Shown here one piece after another: positions 1 through 12,199 of a stretch of 64,000 nucleotides of DNA. Each line of letters starts with the position of its first letter. The stretch's first letter is position 1. The notes beneath the pieces are model-generated. The model was not told the origin of the DNA, did no database searches, and was given only the letters and a program-made list of their open reading frames with translations. Location: the NCBI GenBank assembly GCA_033439265.1, contig JAVTVX010000027.1:6215001-6279000 (forward strand). Direction: 5' to 3'. Origin of the DNA: Dillenia suffruticosa. Lineage: Eukaryota > Streptophyta > Magnoliopsida > Dilleniales > Dilleniaceae. A program made the translations under genes and the position numbers.

Positions 1-384
1 TGTCAGATCTCACTAAGAACTTTATCCATGAATTGGACGAGGCCATTTCTAGAATTATCATTGCAACATAGCTTTTGACACTTTCATACAGTAAAAGGTT
101 TATTTGAAATTTTGAGTTAAGGGCAACATTTTATAAGTATATAACTACATCTGTCAACTTAGATACGTTGATAAAATACTAAACAGATTGCTTTTTCCAA
201 ATTCTAGCTATGAATCCTATTTTTATAAATGAGGTGCAATTCCAACTCCAGTCCCCAGTTCCACCCAATAATATTCTTATAACACCTACAGATTGGATTA
301 AGGGGTCAATCAGGTGTTTCGATGCTGAGATTCTATACCCGTGTCAAAGCTTCACAGTAGAGATCAAAGAAGAACGAGAATAAT

Positions 385-470
385 ATCACCTGCCTAGCCT
401 AATGATAACCAGTTTTCCCCCAACCAACAGGTTGGAGGTCCAAATCTCCCTTTCCCCTTGTGTAAACACC
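385..470 (+). repeat. possible tRNA-derived SINE head
   Basis: The segment has a B-box-like stretch (GGTTGGAGGTCCAAATC, about 430-446) preceded by an A-box-like TAGCCTAATGAT (about 396-407) at roughly the spacing of a Pol III internal promoter. An AT-rich tail follows. It does not fold as a full tRNA by eye. This is pattern resemblance only. Confidence 0.2.
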
Positions 471-1612
471 CAAAGAAATAAAATGAAAATGTCATCTATT
501 TACCATGAAGATTCAAAAACAGCTACTCCAGGGTATAAAACCTAGAAGTATGCTTCCATGCATTGTTTTTCTTCACTTTGTTGCGCTTTTTTCACAGCAT
601 ATCATTTTTCATAAAATTTACACACGCATGGTTAATTTTGCCCTTTTAATCAACTCTTCATCTTTCACCAAGTCTTTCCTTCTTTGTTCTCTTTGGTAGT
701 TGACTTTGTAGGCACTATCTAAGCACCGGCACTATTAGCCAAGTATAGAAAATTGTCTACAAGTATTTGGCTGCAGCATTTCCTAGCATGATTTCAAGCT
801 CTTCCGCTAAATGTGAGAGTGCTGCACAACATTTTGGCTTGAACTGGTGTTGATCAACGGGCATACAGCAAGCATTTGTGACCTTTTATCTTACCAAGTC
901 AACGAGGATAGGCCCAACTTGAACCAATCAATTGGTCGACAGGAACTAAAACGGCCCAGTTGAGGCTGGATTAAATTGAAAAGTTCAACTTGGAAACCCT
1001 TCTGAATTGTTGTGTATGTCACTTCAAGTTGAACCCGGTAAAAAAAAATAAAAAATTGCAGATCCATCTGCCCCAGGTGCATTATAATGATGAGGATAAG
1101 AAAAAGAACAGGAAGTATAAGAGCATTGGAGCACAGGGGAATCAGCATGCTTTATTTGAGATCTCATCCAGAAAGAGGAAAGGCTTGTAGAATTCATGGA
1201 GTTAAGATTGTAACAAAATTTGTGGCTGGATCTCCAATCTCCATCATCAACCACAAAGTCTATACTATTAATTTTTTTTTTCCTTCTTTTCTGGGATCAG
1301 GATAACGACAACTTCATTGAGGGCAACGACATAGAAGGTGAACGAGCCGTAAGGAAGTGCAACCCCAACCAACTACAATGACAGAGAATGCACACCATCA
1401 ACCAACTCTATGTAGGTCTAGAAAGACTTCGATCAACACAAAAGGAAAGCACCGAAGGAACTTAACAAGCAAGGGTTTTCCACACCCCCTTCCCAAAAAA
1501 CCAAAAAAAAAAAAAAAAAGAATCATTGCAATTGATTCCCTCCAAACCACCCAAAACAAGGCGGACGGGTCATAGAAAAAATCGCCTCCATACAAACTCG
1601 TAACGCACTCCT

Positions 1613-1628
1613 CCCCCCCCCCCCCCCC
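1613..1628. repeat. poly-C homopolymer, 16 bases
   Basis: An unbroken run of sixteen C on the plus strand in otherwise AT-rich DNA. Such runs are prone to length error in sequencing and assembly. Confidence 0.9.
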
Positions 1629-4424
1629 AACACCCTAGCTTTCATTACACTATATCATCATTATAAAATGAGAATGCAAAGTTTTGGCCGATCAAAAGTG
1701 GGATCCATGTCTCATTTTTTAAGAGAATCATTAGTGAAAATTTAATCATTTAGTATCAAGAATCCCAATAACTGGCCATTCCTCATCCATTGCAAACATT
1801 TTTTCTTCCTCTCTCGGCAAAGCACCAAAGCAATCCAGTCACTTTTATGCTATCAAATATCACAATAACTAGCCATTCCTTGCTTATTGGCCAAGCATTC
1901 TCTCTCCATCTCTTTTGCACACAATTATGAGTTTTCCACCAATCCAGTTATGTAACTGTGGTAGTATTAGCAAACATTTCATTCCATGACTCACATCTCC
2001 AGAGAGACAGCTAACGAGTAGCAGAGGAAATGACCAAAAAAGTTGGGAGTAATTTGCTAAAATACCATGCAAAATTTTCTCAAAGGTTGAAGCCTGTCAG
2101 TGCCTGACCAGATGTACTATCATCCAAAAAAGGGAGACAACTGCATGCGTGGACTATTCTTTCCCTTAACAAAATTTGCAGAAAGTAGTTAGTTTCAACG
2201 TAAGCTTTCGGGACGTACCAAAGAGGCCAGGCGGTGACGGTGTGACATAGGAACACAGTTTTGTGCACAGCCTATTTTTCCTTCTACCCAGTGGGTCTCA
2301 TTTTTTCCTATAAGTTCCCTCCAAAGCTTTGCTCAGTCAACAATTCCTTTGCTCTTACAATAATTTTGTTTCTCTTGCTAAATGCCTCACAACATCCCCA
2401 CCCCCCAAATAAATAAATAAAGAAATAAAAGAACAAAAAGACCATGGGCGTGCTACTTTTCCTTGGTAAGCTATAAAATCCTTCTTCCCCTTCTAATAGT
2501 GCCTCATCCTTTTCTCCCTCCCACCTAAGATTGCCCCATCCTCTAAACTCTTCCAGCAAAACCTCACTAACATTTTCAAAGACCGTACCTCTTGTTCTCT
2601 TTACAAGTGGGCACCAACACTTCATCCTACCCAGCCCTACAATCCTTTGTTCTTTTAGCTAAATGTCCATCTCAGATCTCCCTTACCATTAGGCTTCTTG
2701 AGATTAAAATCTTAATCTTGAAATGGTAAATCAAATATCTGATGTAGTCTTCAGATCGGAAACAATACTAGAATCTTCGAAATCATTTCTTCATCCACCA
2801 TTGAATTGGAAATTGCTTAATTACCCATGATGGCCATTTAAGTTCTTGATTCCGTTGGAACCGCTCGCTCAAGCTCCTCAATTGTTTCATTGTACACTTC
2901 TTTCTGTGTAACAGGATAGTATTCCTTCTTTATTTTTTATTTTATTTTTTTAATGGCGCCTAGGCTCTAGTGCTTCCAGTTCTTGTAAAAAACAATGGAT
3001 CTCCGGGGAGTTTCCAACACATTACCTTCTCATGAACTTTTTTATTTTATCTTTTCAGGAAAAATGCCCCTTTCTCATTAGTTCTATCCTTTCTCATTGG
3101 GTTACTTCGCACATTTAATTTCACTATCGTGTGAGATTGCAAGAATGGCCCCTGCTTGGCATTTTCCATGTTAATTCATTGTTTTTTAAGCACATTTGCT
3201 GCTTATGAGATTCTTATGTTGCAATATGACATCCAGTTTCCCACCCTGATAATTCACTTCAAGTAGTACTTCCAATTTCTTTTCATTGTTCCTTTCTTAT
3301 GTTTGATAAATGTACAAATAGAGTCCATATATCAATTCTAGAAGCATATTCAAATGAGAACACTATGCTAGATACACAGTACATAGCACATTAATTTTCC
3401 AACGCTGCATGCAATATATAACTGCACATGTCAAATCGCATTTCCCCTAAACATGCATCCAATATGAATGGATACTTCTCCCTTTTTCTAAGCAAATGCA
3501 GACCCCCCCCTTTTAACCTAACAACCCTACAAGTGATAACTCTATTAGATAAAAATTTCCCTTTGTTCCTCTTTTAGCCAATGGAACCGGTAAACTTGAA
3601 TATTTAACCATCCTTCTATGCGTGTCAAAGAGTCTTCACAGAGCAGATATTTATAAGCTCGACATAAAGTATTTAGAGTAACAAGGCTACTGATATAAAA
3701 TGGACAGAGAAAAGATGAGACTTCTAACAATCACGTTAAATTTCACACTTCTGATTTATGTTTCTTTAAGTTCTCGAACTCAACCCTCTTCCACTACCAA
3801 TTTTTCTCTTCAATAAATTTTTTCAGATTGGCAGAAAGTTTCACTTTGTTTTCATTAGTCAATTGTTAGTTCGATAAGAATTAAGATTTTTAAGTCAATT
3901 CTCTATCCTTACTTAGTAGTTATTAAGTACAAGTTCGCTAGTGAAGGATAACCTTATTTCTTTCAAAAAGACACAAGTTCCAATTTTACAAAACTTAGAA
4001 ACCAAATATGAGCAAATTGCATAAACAATGGGCAAGCAATTTATTCCAGGTCAGATAGCTACACAAGAAAAATAGCAAACTGTTGAGTATTGAGAAAGAT
4101 TTTACATTGGAATAAAGTTCCAATCATTCCTTTGTCAAAATATAACAATCACTTTTAGTTCAACCTGATGCATGTAGTATACATAGAAGCCAGAGCAACC
4201 ATGGAAATAGACATCCCCTGCAAATTTTATTAAGTATCCTAAATACTGAAGTTCTGAGGGCATTTACAGGAAAAGAGTCGAGCAAAACCTGAGAGTAAGC
4301 TGATAACAGTCTAGGTGATCATGAAGCTTCTTCTCACAACTTCATCTTGTGCTTTCCTGCATTCCATATATTCTGCTTCCTCTGATGCTAAACATACCAG
4401 AAGCGAAGTTTGTCCATGCATTCA

Positions 4425-5771
4425 TCAATGCTGTGCCCATTGTATACTCTTGAGATCAATCCCTTCCTTCACCATTTCATAAAGCGGGCTCATTTCCCTC
4501 AGCTTCTCCACCTGACGAACAGTAAGCTCAACTGCCCTATCAATTTCCTCCTCAGTTGTGAACCTTCCAATCCCAAACCTAATCGAAGTATGAGCCATAT
4601 CCTCTTCCACTCCCAAAGCCCTCAACACATAAGATGGCTCCAAGCTAGCACTAGTGCATGCACTCCCACTTGAAACAGCCACCTCCTTCAACCCCATCAG
4701 CAAGCTCTCTCCTTCAACGTATGCAAATGACAAATTCAAATTCCCTGGATACCTCTTCTCCACACTGCCGTTCACAACAACCCCATCAAGTTTTGCCCTA
4801 ATTCCATTCAGCAATCTCTCCTGCAAACCCATAATCCTCTTCTCATCATACGCCATTTCCTTAGCCGCCAACTCACACGCAGCACCAAACCCAACAACCA
4901 ATGGAGTCGGCACCGTCCCGCTCCTAATCCCCCTTTCTTGCCCACCCCCATTCATCTGCGGCTCAACCCTAACCCTAGGCCGCCTCCGCATATACAAAGC
5001 CCCAACCCCTTTCGGTCCATAAACCTTATGCCCACTCAAGGACATCAAGCTTATATTCATCTTCTCCACATCAATAGGCACTTTCCCTAAAGCCTGCGCT
5101 GCATCAGTATGAAAAAACACACCCTTTTCCTTACAAATCCTCCCAATCTCCTCCACCGGTTGCACAACCCCAATCTCATTATTCACCGCCATAACCGAAA
5201 CTAACCCAGTATCAGCCCTGATTGCATCCCTAAGCTTATCTAAGTTCACTAATCCATCACTCTCAACAGCTAAATAAGTTACATCAAAAGCTTCTTGCTG
5301 TAAATGTCTACATGAATCAAGCACACACTTATGCTCAGTCTGCGTAGTGATTACATGCTTTTTCTTATCCCTATAAAAATGCATAAGACCTTTTATTGAA
5401 ATGTTATTAGATTCAGTGGCACCTGAAGTAAAGATGATCTCTTTGGGAGAAGCGTTAATGAGAGAAGCGACTTGTTCGCGAGCTTTTTCGACGGCGAGAT
5501 CAGACTCCCATCCGTAGAGGTGAGTGCGAGAGTGAGGGTTTCCGAAGCGTGAGAGGTAATAGGGAAGCATTGCGTCAAGGACCCTAGGATCGACGGGAGA
5601 GGTCGCTTGCATGTCTAGATAGAGCGGTCGGCCAGAGATTTTGACGCCTTTCATGGAAATTTCTTCGCCTGAATCGTATGTGGGAATGTCGGCGGCCGCG
5701 GTGGCCGTGGAAAGACGGCGGAGGTTGGAGGTATTTTGGTGGAGTTTGCGGAGGAGGAGTTTCGACGCCAT
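4425..5771 (-). CDS. NFS1: mitochondrial cysteine desulfurase
   Basis: Cysteine desulfurase is a PLP enzyme that takes sulfur from L-cysteine as a persulfide and hands it to the ISCU scaffold for Fe-S cluster assembly in the mitochondrial matrix. The frame is a single exon of 448 residues, the family's usual length. Visible motifs: a basic Ser/Thr-rich presequence (about 1-35), TEHK with the PLP-stacking His147, SGHK with Schiff-base Lys249, and SSGSAC with the catalytic Cys372. The conserved C-terminal end SIQWAQH contacts the scaffold in the family. I chose the ATG at 5771 because [12 protein letters not shown] begins a typical targeting peptide. The frame stays open upstream only from a non-ATG codon through low-complexity Ala/Leu sequence. 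No lesions are seen. The plastid paralogue (NFS2/SufS type) is more distant. Family assignment is secure. Confidence 0.97.
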   Translation of the reverse strand: MASKLLLRKLHQNTSNLRRLSTATAAADIPTYDSGEEISMKGVKISGRPLYLDMQATSPVDPRVLDAMLPYYLSRFGNPHSRTHLYGWESDLAVEKAREQVASLINASPKEIIFTSGATESNNISIKGLMHFYRDKKKHVITTQTEHKCVLDSCRHLQQEAFDVTYLAVESDGLVNLDKLRDAIRADTGLVSVMAVNNEIGVVQPVEEIGRICKEKGVFFHTDAAQALGKVPIDVEKMNISLMSLSGHKVYGPKGVGALYMRRRPRVRVEPQMNGGGQERGIRSGTVPTPLVVGFGAACELAAKEMAYDEKRIMGLQERLLNGIRAKLDGVVVNGSVEKRYPGNLNLSFAYVEGESLLMGLKEVAVSSGSACTSASLEPSYVLRALGVEEDMAHTSIRFGIGRFTTEEEIDRAVELTVRQVEKLREMSPLYEMVKEGIDLKSIQWAQH

Positions 5772-5899
5772 TGTTGGGGAATTTTTGAGTTCGAGTGCGA
5801 GAGCGAGAGCGAGAGCGAAAAAGAGAGATGAAGCTGGAGGTTCGCTACTGGGCTCTGTTTGGTTCAAGAAAAAAACTTGTGGAGAAATTTTGCCTAGTT

Positions 5900-7190
5900 T
5901 CGCTGCCTACACTAACTAATACAACATTTTTTAACACTAATATTATCTATTTTTGAAATATTTTAATTAATTAATATTTATATAAAAATTCTTAGATTTT
6001 TTATAGTTATATATTTTTTTCATATTTAATAAATTATTTATTTATTTATTTATAATTATAAATTTTATATTATTCGTATTATGATTAATAATTATATATC
6101 TAATCATTTTTATATTTTTATTATAAAAACAACCATTTTATTATTTTTATAAAATAATTAATATTTACATAAAAATATTTATATTTTTTATATTTAAGTG
6201 TTTTCTCACATTTCTATTTCATATACTTTTACAAAATGTTATATCTTTTTCTATTTTTCCATTTTCGATTCGATGTAACCTAAGTGACTAATCTTAGTTT
6301 GTTTCCCGCAAACTATTTTCTAAAAATATATTTTGGAGAAAAGCTTAAATTTATATAAACCATATAATTTTAGTTTTATATCATTGGTGGATTATTATTT
6401 TTCATTTAGGTAGGGTTTGGTTTGATTTCATGTCAAAAGGGTGGGGATGAAATTTTAAAATGCATAAAGTTAAAGCCATAAAAATATATATATATATATA
6501 TATATATATCAAATTTATCCCTTCAAAAAGAAGATACAAAATTTAACTTATTTTTATTCCTATAGAAAATTTTTTTCCTTTGATCTCTGTTTTCATAGCC
6601 CAACATCATTTTTTAAGTCATTAGTTATAAATATTACAATTAATTTTTTTTGACTAAAATCTAGCATAATTATCCTATATATTTTTACGGTGTAAAAATG
6701 GGTTTATTAGAATAATGACACTTTATACTTGGACATATTTTGTAATTATGACAAATATTATGTCACCATATATAAAATATTAATTTTAATTAAGAAGGGT
6801 TATAAATAAAATTATACAAAATATTTAGATGCCCATGATAAGGGCAAGAAAGAGGAAGAATCTTTCCCAAGGGCACAACTCATCACTTTCTTATTTTTGG
6901 TTTTACCCTACCAATTGCATTCTAAAAGAATACATATTTTCAATATTTTTTGGCCTTTGACTTCACCCATGAAAAGTTTTTTTCATTGAATTGAAATTTA
7001 TTTAAATTCATAAATTTCAAAGAAATTTTTAAGAAGTTATTTTCTTAATGGTCTACCATTACAATTTTGTAAAAATAAAAAAAAATAATAATTAAGTAAA
7101 ATGAAACATTTGAAAAAAAAGGGAAATGCCTTTTAATTTTTCTTTTTTTTTTTTAATTTAAAAGATCGTGATTTTCTATTACACAAACAG
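5900..7190. other. AT-rich intergenic DNA
   Basis: This stretch upstream of the cysteine desulfurase gene is strongly AT-rich, with poly-A and poly-T runs and a (TA)n tract at about 6486-6510. No coding frame is supported. It must include the desulfurase promoter near 5880-6000, but I see no clear TATA box. Confidence 0.5.
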
Positions 7191-7202
7191 AGCCCTAAGT
7201 GC

Positions 7203-7254
7203 TGACGTGGAGCATATCATCACCGACTTGATAACCCACGTGGCAATCACGTGG
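7203..7254. promoter_or_regulatory. cluster of three ACGT boxes (G-box/ABRE-like)
   Basis: Three ACGT-core boxes lie within about 50 bases: TGACGTGG (7203-7210), CCACGTGG (7236-7243) and TCACGTGG (7247-7254). CACGTG is the plant G-box bound by bZIP and bHLH factors, and paired G-boxes are typical of light- or ABA-responsive promoters. The nearest secure gene starts about 1.4 kb to the left at 5771 and is transcribed leftwards, so the cluster could be a distal element of it. No gene is visible on the right. Confidence 0.45.
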
Positions 7255-7389
7255 CCTTTGACTTCGAATATTTCGTTATTCCTTTTGTGCCCCTACGGCT
7301 GTCTTGCCTCGTCCACATGGTGAAAATGCAACATTCGATTTCCGAAGCTGGTTTCTTCTTCTTTTTCCCCCCAAAGAAACATAGTACCA

Positions 7390-7620
7390 ACAATAAAGGA
7401 GTCACCCGTAACAGCCCACTGTAAACGAGGAAGAAGGAAAGAGGCACAAAACAAAACATGGAATTCTGATGAAACTTCTGCAAGTAAACGAAGGTAGAGA
7501 GAAGGGAGAAAGCGGAGAACCAAATGGAAGGATAGAGAGAGAGAGAGAGAGAGAGAGTGAGGTTTTGAAAAACTAATCCATTGTTATTCTTTTGTTACTA
7601 TCCTTGTACTTACATTTCCC
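7390..7620. repeat. diverged direct repeat, copy 1
   Basis: The segment resembles 8610-8820 in the same orientation. Shared blocks in the same order include GATGAA, CTTCTGCAA, ACGAAGGTA, GAAGGGAGAA, a GAGAGAG run, and a closing TTTTGA-AAACTAAT followed by a T-rich stretch and CCTTG-ACT. Copy 1 carries an expanded (GA)n tract at about 7535-7558. The nature of the repeat is unknown; it could be a transposon arm. Confidence 0.5.
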
Positions 7621-8227
7621 AACAGCAGTCCTTGTTTGCCCACTTCTGTCCATTCCTGCAACATTTTAGAATGCTGAAATGGGTGCTCAAAAATTCTTTC
7701 CCCCGTTATTTACTTCCCCAGCATTCCAATTTCTATTCAGACTTACTCTTTTTTTTTTTTTTCTTATTAGTTCTAAAGATTGTTCTTATAGTACTGTAAT
7801 CTCAAGTACTTGAAACAAATTTGTCGGTTTCGATATTCTTAATATAGATTTAATTTCTTATTTCACTTTACTAATGAATTTGGAAATGAAATAAAATTCA
7901 GTAAGTTTACAATTGCTATAAAGTATAACCAATCATAACTCTTTAAATCTTTTTTGGTACTTAATCAGAGAACAATTTTACTAGAGCTTATTGAATTCGC
8001 GCACTTCATCTTATAGTCCATTGATTTCAAATCTCTAACAAAATAGTTTTGCCTAATCCACTTCTTTCTTTACAATTTCAAACCTTAATACCAAAATTTT
8101 TACTATTCCATCCAGATATATTTCCACTATATCAACACAATAATAACTGGATATCTAATATACAACAAAAATTTTGCTGTATTTCCTTAGCCACATATGA
8201 CAATTTTTTTCGTTGAATGTCGAAAGT

Positions 8228-8533
8228 TCAATCTTTGAAGGGATTTGACAAGAAATTACACGTAACAAAGTCTTTCTTAGATAACTGATATTTTCTATTC
8301 ACCCTTAACCTTTCATCATTTACTGTGAGTAAAAGAGAAAATTTAGAAGTTCTTTCAATATCATATTCTTCATTGTTGTTTTGATTCATCATTTGAAAGA
8401 AGTCAAATCTTACATCCATATTACCCATAAAAGCTTCCATTTCATCCATTTTCCTTATAATTGGAGGTGAGTTTCCTTCATTTTGATGGTCATTCTTGCA
8501 TCCCCACCTCTTGTTTCTTGACTCATTCTTCAA
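8228..8533 (-). other. unrecognised 101-residue open frame between the repeat copies
   Basis: A frame opens with MKNESRNKRWGCKNDH and contains a Met/Asp/Phe-rich stretch with heptad-like spacing (residues about 28-60). It has more protein-like composition than the AT-rich DNA around it, but I recognise no domain. It lies between the two copies of a diverged direct repeat and could be a fragment of a mobile element's coding region. Chance cannot be excluded. Confidence 0.2.
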
Positions 8534-8609
8534 TAACTTTATACTTGATTTTTTCTACCATTTTCTTGCTGTTTTACCAAAAGTCGTGAACTTTAATGCC
8601 AGTTTATAA

Positions 8610-8820
8610 CAACCCAATGCAAGGGAGGAAGAAAGATAAAGATAAGGAAATAGGGAGTTCCGATGAAGTTTGCTTCTGCAATGGAAGAAGTAGACGAAGG
8701 TATGAAGAAGGGAGAAGGCCGAGAAGAAAATAGAAGGAGAGAGAGGTGTTTTGAGAAACTAATTCAATATTTTTCCTTTCTTGCTTTCCTTGCACTAATA
8801 TGTACATAGTTTTTTCCTAA
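8610..8820. repeat. diverged direct repeat, copy 2
   Basis: Partner of 7390-7620, in the same orientation about 1.2 kb away, with small gaps and substitutions throughout. The divergence suggests an old duplication or two copies of one dispersed element. The 3' side continues into GTTACAACACC (about 8846-8856), not seen at the first copy. Confidence 0.5.
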
Positions 8821-8899
8821 CTACTCAATTAACTAATTACTAACTGTTACAACACCGTCCTCAACCAACGAGCTGCCAAAAGGGACTCATTACCATCCC

Positions 8900-11765
8900 T
8901 AGCTACCACTCCAGTCCCATGCCCACGGGTCGTATGAATGAGTCCGTACTTGTTATGTATTTATATAATAGAATTTACCTAAATACATTTAATTTTTAAT
9001 CTTTATATAAACTATTTAAACTATGCAAAAACATTAAGTATGAAAATTATTTCGGAATTCTAATTGTATGAATACAATGCAACACTTAATAACATATTTA
9101 TATAATTTCTTTAGAATTGGAAAAATTAATCAAACTAAAATTACTCCTGTGATATTGAACAATACAATAGTAAAGGTTTTATTCAAGTATTCTTATTTTG
9201 TCTTAATTTATCTTAATTTAATTTATTTTATAAATAAAATTTATATATATATATATGTAAAAACTATAATTTTTAATAGAGAATTAGAACTTTAAAAGTA
9301 AAAATTGAATTTTTCTGTTAAAACAATTATTTACGTAAACTTTTGAATCAAAAGTTTTAACTTAGTTTTATTTGAATCACATATATGTACTTGTGTTTGT
9401 TTGTCAACAAAGTTCCAATAATTTTAATATTTTAACAACATTTTCTTATATTTTGTATATAAATACCATTTTATTAGTTTAAATTAACAGAAAATATATT
9501 ATTAATTTTTGTGTATTTTGAAACAATCTCCCTCACTTGTCGACCAAGAGTTTCCATGTGAAAGGAAGTATTATTGGTTTTTTTTTTTTTTTTCAACACA
9601 CACATACTCTAAAGGGGTTTAACATATTTTGAATTTAAAATATTTGCGTTAATACTATTTTATATTTTATATAACTGGTGAAAAAAGTATTATTAATTAT
9701 TTTATGTGTTAACATAGTTCTCAGTATGTTTCAATAGTGTATCTTCCCAACTTTGTTTTAGAGAGAGAAGCTTCGCGAAGGGGAAAAAAAAAAAAGGATA
9801 CACACCCATTTTGACAAATATATGTAAATATAAAATATGTTAACATATTTTTGCTTTACTAAAACTATGAGAAACTCATGGGTTATCGTATCGGGTCAGA
9901 ATCTGATAATTTTGGCCGATCGATATTAGAAATTAGGAATACATTTTAGAATTCTTTATTGGATATGAATTCCTTCTAATTTTGTTGGTGAGTATTTCTA
10001 TCATGAAATTAAGTGTTTTATAACCAAGTAAATAATCCCAATCAAATAGCTGAGATGAGAGCTGAGATGAGATGTAATAGAAAAATGGTTCAAAAGTATC
10101 ATTCAAAATACAAAAATAAAATAGCTCTTTAATATTGAATTGTGGATTGCAAATAAAATCTTTTCTATACACAAATGAGCAAATCTGTAAAAAGAGTTCT
10201 ATGTTTATCTATACAACTTTCAATACTTTCAAACCCTTTAGTATTCTTACATATTTTTAAAAAGGGCACTTGCCAATACTCTATTTTAGATTATATTTGA
10301 CATCATATTTCTCAATTATTCGTGTATTTAAATGAAAATAGCTTGAAAATATTTGGAAAAAAAAAAGGAGAAAAGACTTTGAATAATTGGTTATTAAGAG
10401 TTTTTATAGAAAGAAATGAATTTTTCTTTTTTTAAACAAAATTCTTTTACATTTTAAACCTTTTGACTAAATTGATGAACATCACTTGATGAGTATGAAA
10501 TTCACCCATCGCCTCTCAAAAAAAAAAAAAAAACCCCTCAACCGGAGAAATACCCACAAGCCTAATAGAAGAATTATTGCATTGGAGATGAACACTATGC
10601 TATCGAAAATCATGCTCGAGACGAAGTTCTTTCATGAAATTAAGTGTTTTGACCCTTTGGACAATGATTTGTGGAGGTTCATTTGACACTTATTTTAGGT
10701 AGTAAACATAAAAGGGATTGCTTTAAGGAAAAATAGCATATTTTCTTGATTACTAACGAATTTATTAGATCACACATCAATTATTTTCGACAAGTTTGAG
10801 CATTAATTTCTTGTTTGATTCTATATTATGTGAAATATCGCATATGCTTACTACATTTATCGGTAAAAACTAAATACCGATGACAAATTTTTTTATTTTA
10901 TTAAAGAAAAATGATAATTATTACTTGAATTAAAATATAATTTTTTTTTCTATTTTCGTTAAAAGGAATAATCAATAACTAAGATACAAATGGGTGTCTT
11001 ATAAATAACTCGAACTCTTAATGTAATATCAAAAATTAGGATTGATTTTCAGTTGCACAATAGATATAGAAGAGTCACCTCAATTTTGAATTCCATAATA
11101 ATTCCCAAAAAAAAATTAAAAAAAAAAAACCATTAGCTTTTACCGTGCTATGGCAAGTCAAATGGCAACACTAAAACAAAGCATGCAAATAAGCAAAAGT
11201 AGGAAAAAAAAAAGAAAAAAGAAAAAAAAAAACAGAGAGATTTATTATTGTGGGTTTTTGCGTTTATAGATACATTGAATTCTTTCACGTTAATTAGATT
11301 TAATCTTATATACACAAAAAATAAATATAAAAAATTGATTTAATTCGAATCGAATTTAGTTAAAACCTAAAATATTAATTAAATATAGATAATTTATTAA
11401 AAAAAATTACTAGATTCTATGCTACATCTATGAGCAGAAAAATGAACAAATTCACTACGGTCGCCAAAAAAAAAAAAAAAAAAAAAGATACTAAGTGTGG
11501 AGATAAATTAAAAGTTCACCCGAATTATAATACACATAAAACTTAATAAAGTTTACCTAAATATTTTGGAATACATATGTACATGTTTAGAAAAAAAAAA
11601 AACTTTAATATATAAAATTTTAGTGACATTTCATAAAAATCTTTAAAAAGTTATTTAAACTAGATTTATTAAATATCATTAAAACTCCCAAAAATATCCA
11701 TAAAAATCTGTAAAAATGCTATTAAAATCTTTTGCAACGACATCTTTTTTTTAAATTATAACCTA

Positions 11766-11798
<33 letters not shown>

Positions 11799-12130
11799 CA
11801 TTTTGTACTTTACCTCCTCTAAAAGAAATTTCTAACTTCTAACATAATATTTATATATATAAAAAAAAAAAAAAAGAAATTTTCACCTTCACTTGAATTG
11901 TAACACAAAAAGCTTACAATGAAAATGGCAAGATATGTAATAATTAGAATAACAAAAGCATACTTCGTGTTTAACTCATCTACACTTCAATTAGCTTAAT
12001 TTATCATTTTAAACTAACTAAATCTGAGGATCCATTTTCACTTGAATTTTAATTATTTTTAAATGCTGCGTAAGGAAGTAATTCGGGCTGAGCTCAATCG
12101 CTTATTACTCGGTGTGGATCGTCTCAAGCT
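8900..12130. other. AT-rich intergenic DNA
   Basis: Long AT-rich stretch with many poly-A/T runs, (TA)n at about 9243-9256 and a (CT)15 tract at about 11769-11798. Open frames here are short, low in complexity and unlike any family I know. Nothing further is supported. Confidence 0.5.
11769..11798. repeat. (CT)n microsatellite
   Basis: About fifteen perfect CT units on the plus strand in intergenic DNA. Confidence 0.9.
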
Positions 12131-12151
12131 CGGCCATTTTCATTTTTTTAT

Positions 12152-12163
12152 ACGACGTCGTTT
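12152..12163. promoter_or_regulatory. palindromic ACGACGTCGT box
   Basis: ACGACGTCGTTT contains a perfect 10-base palindrome around GACGTC, a C-box/ACGT-type bZIP core. It lies just upstream of the presumed transcription start of the acidic-protein gene. The same 12-mer occurs once more in the window, upstream of alpha-tubulin (45710-45721). Confidence 0.4.
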
Positions 12164-12199
12164 AAACAGGGCTGATGTGATACACGCGCTTTCTGCAAA

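Larger units (their letters stand above)
1..4200. other. gene-free interval at left edge
   Basis: No open frame here has convincing protein character. The first 50 bases, read on the minus strand, are preceded by a plausible 3' splice signal (ATTCTAG at about 50-56) and are open in two frames. They could be the edge of an exon of a gene lying to the left, but nothing identifies it. The rest is AT-rich non-coding sequence with homopolymer runs. The part nearest 4424 is presumably the 3' UTR of the cysteine desulfurase gene. Confidence 0.4.

Noticed and set aside
5772-5867. 32-residue N-terminal extension of the cysteine desulfurase
   Set aside because: It has no ATG start and is Ala/Leu low-complexity; the ATG at 5771 gives a normal mitochondrial presequence.
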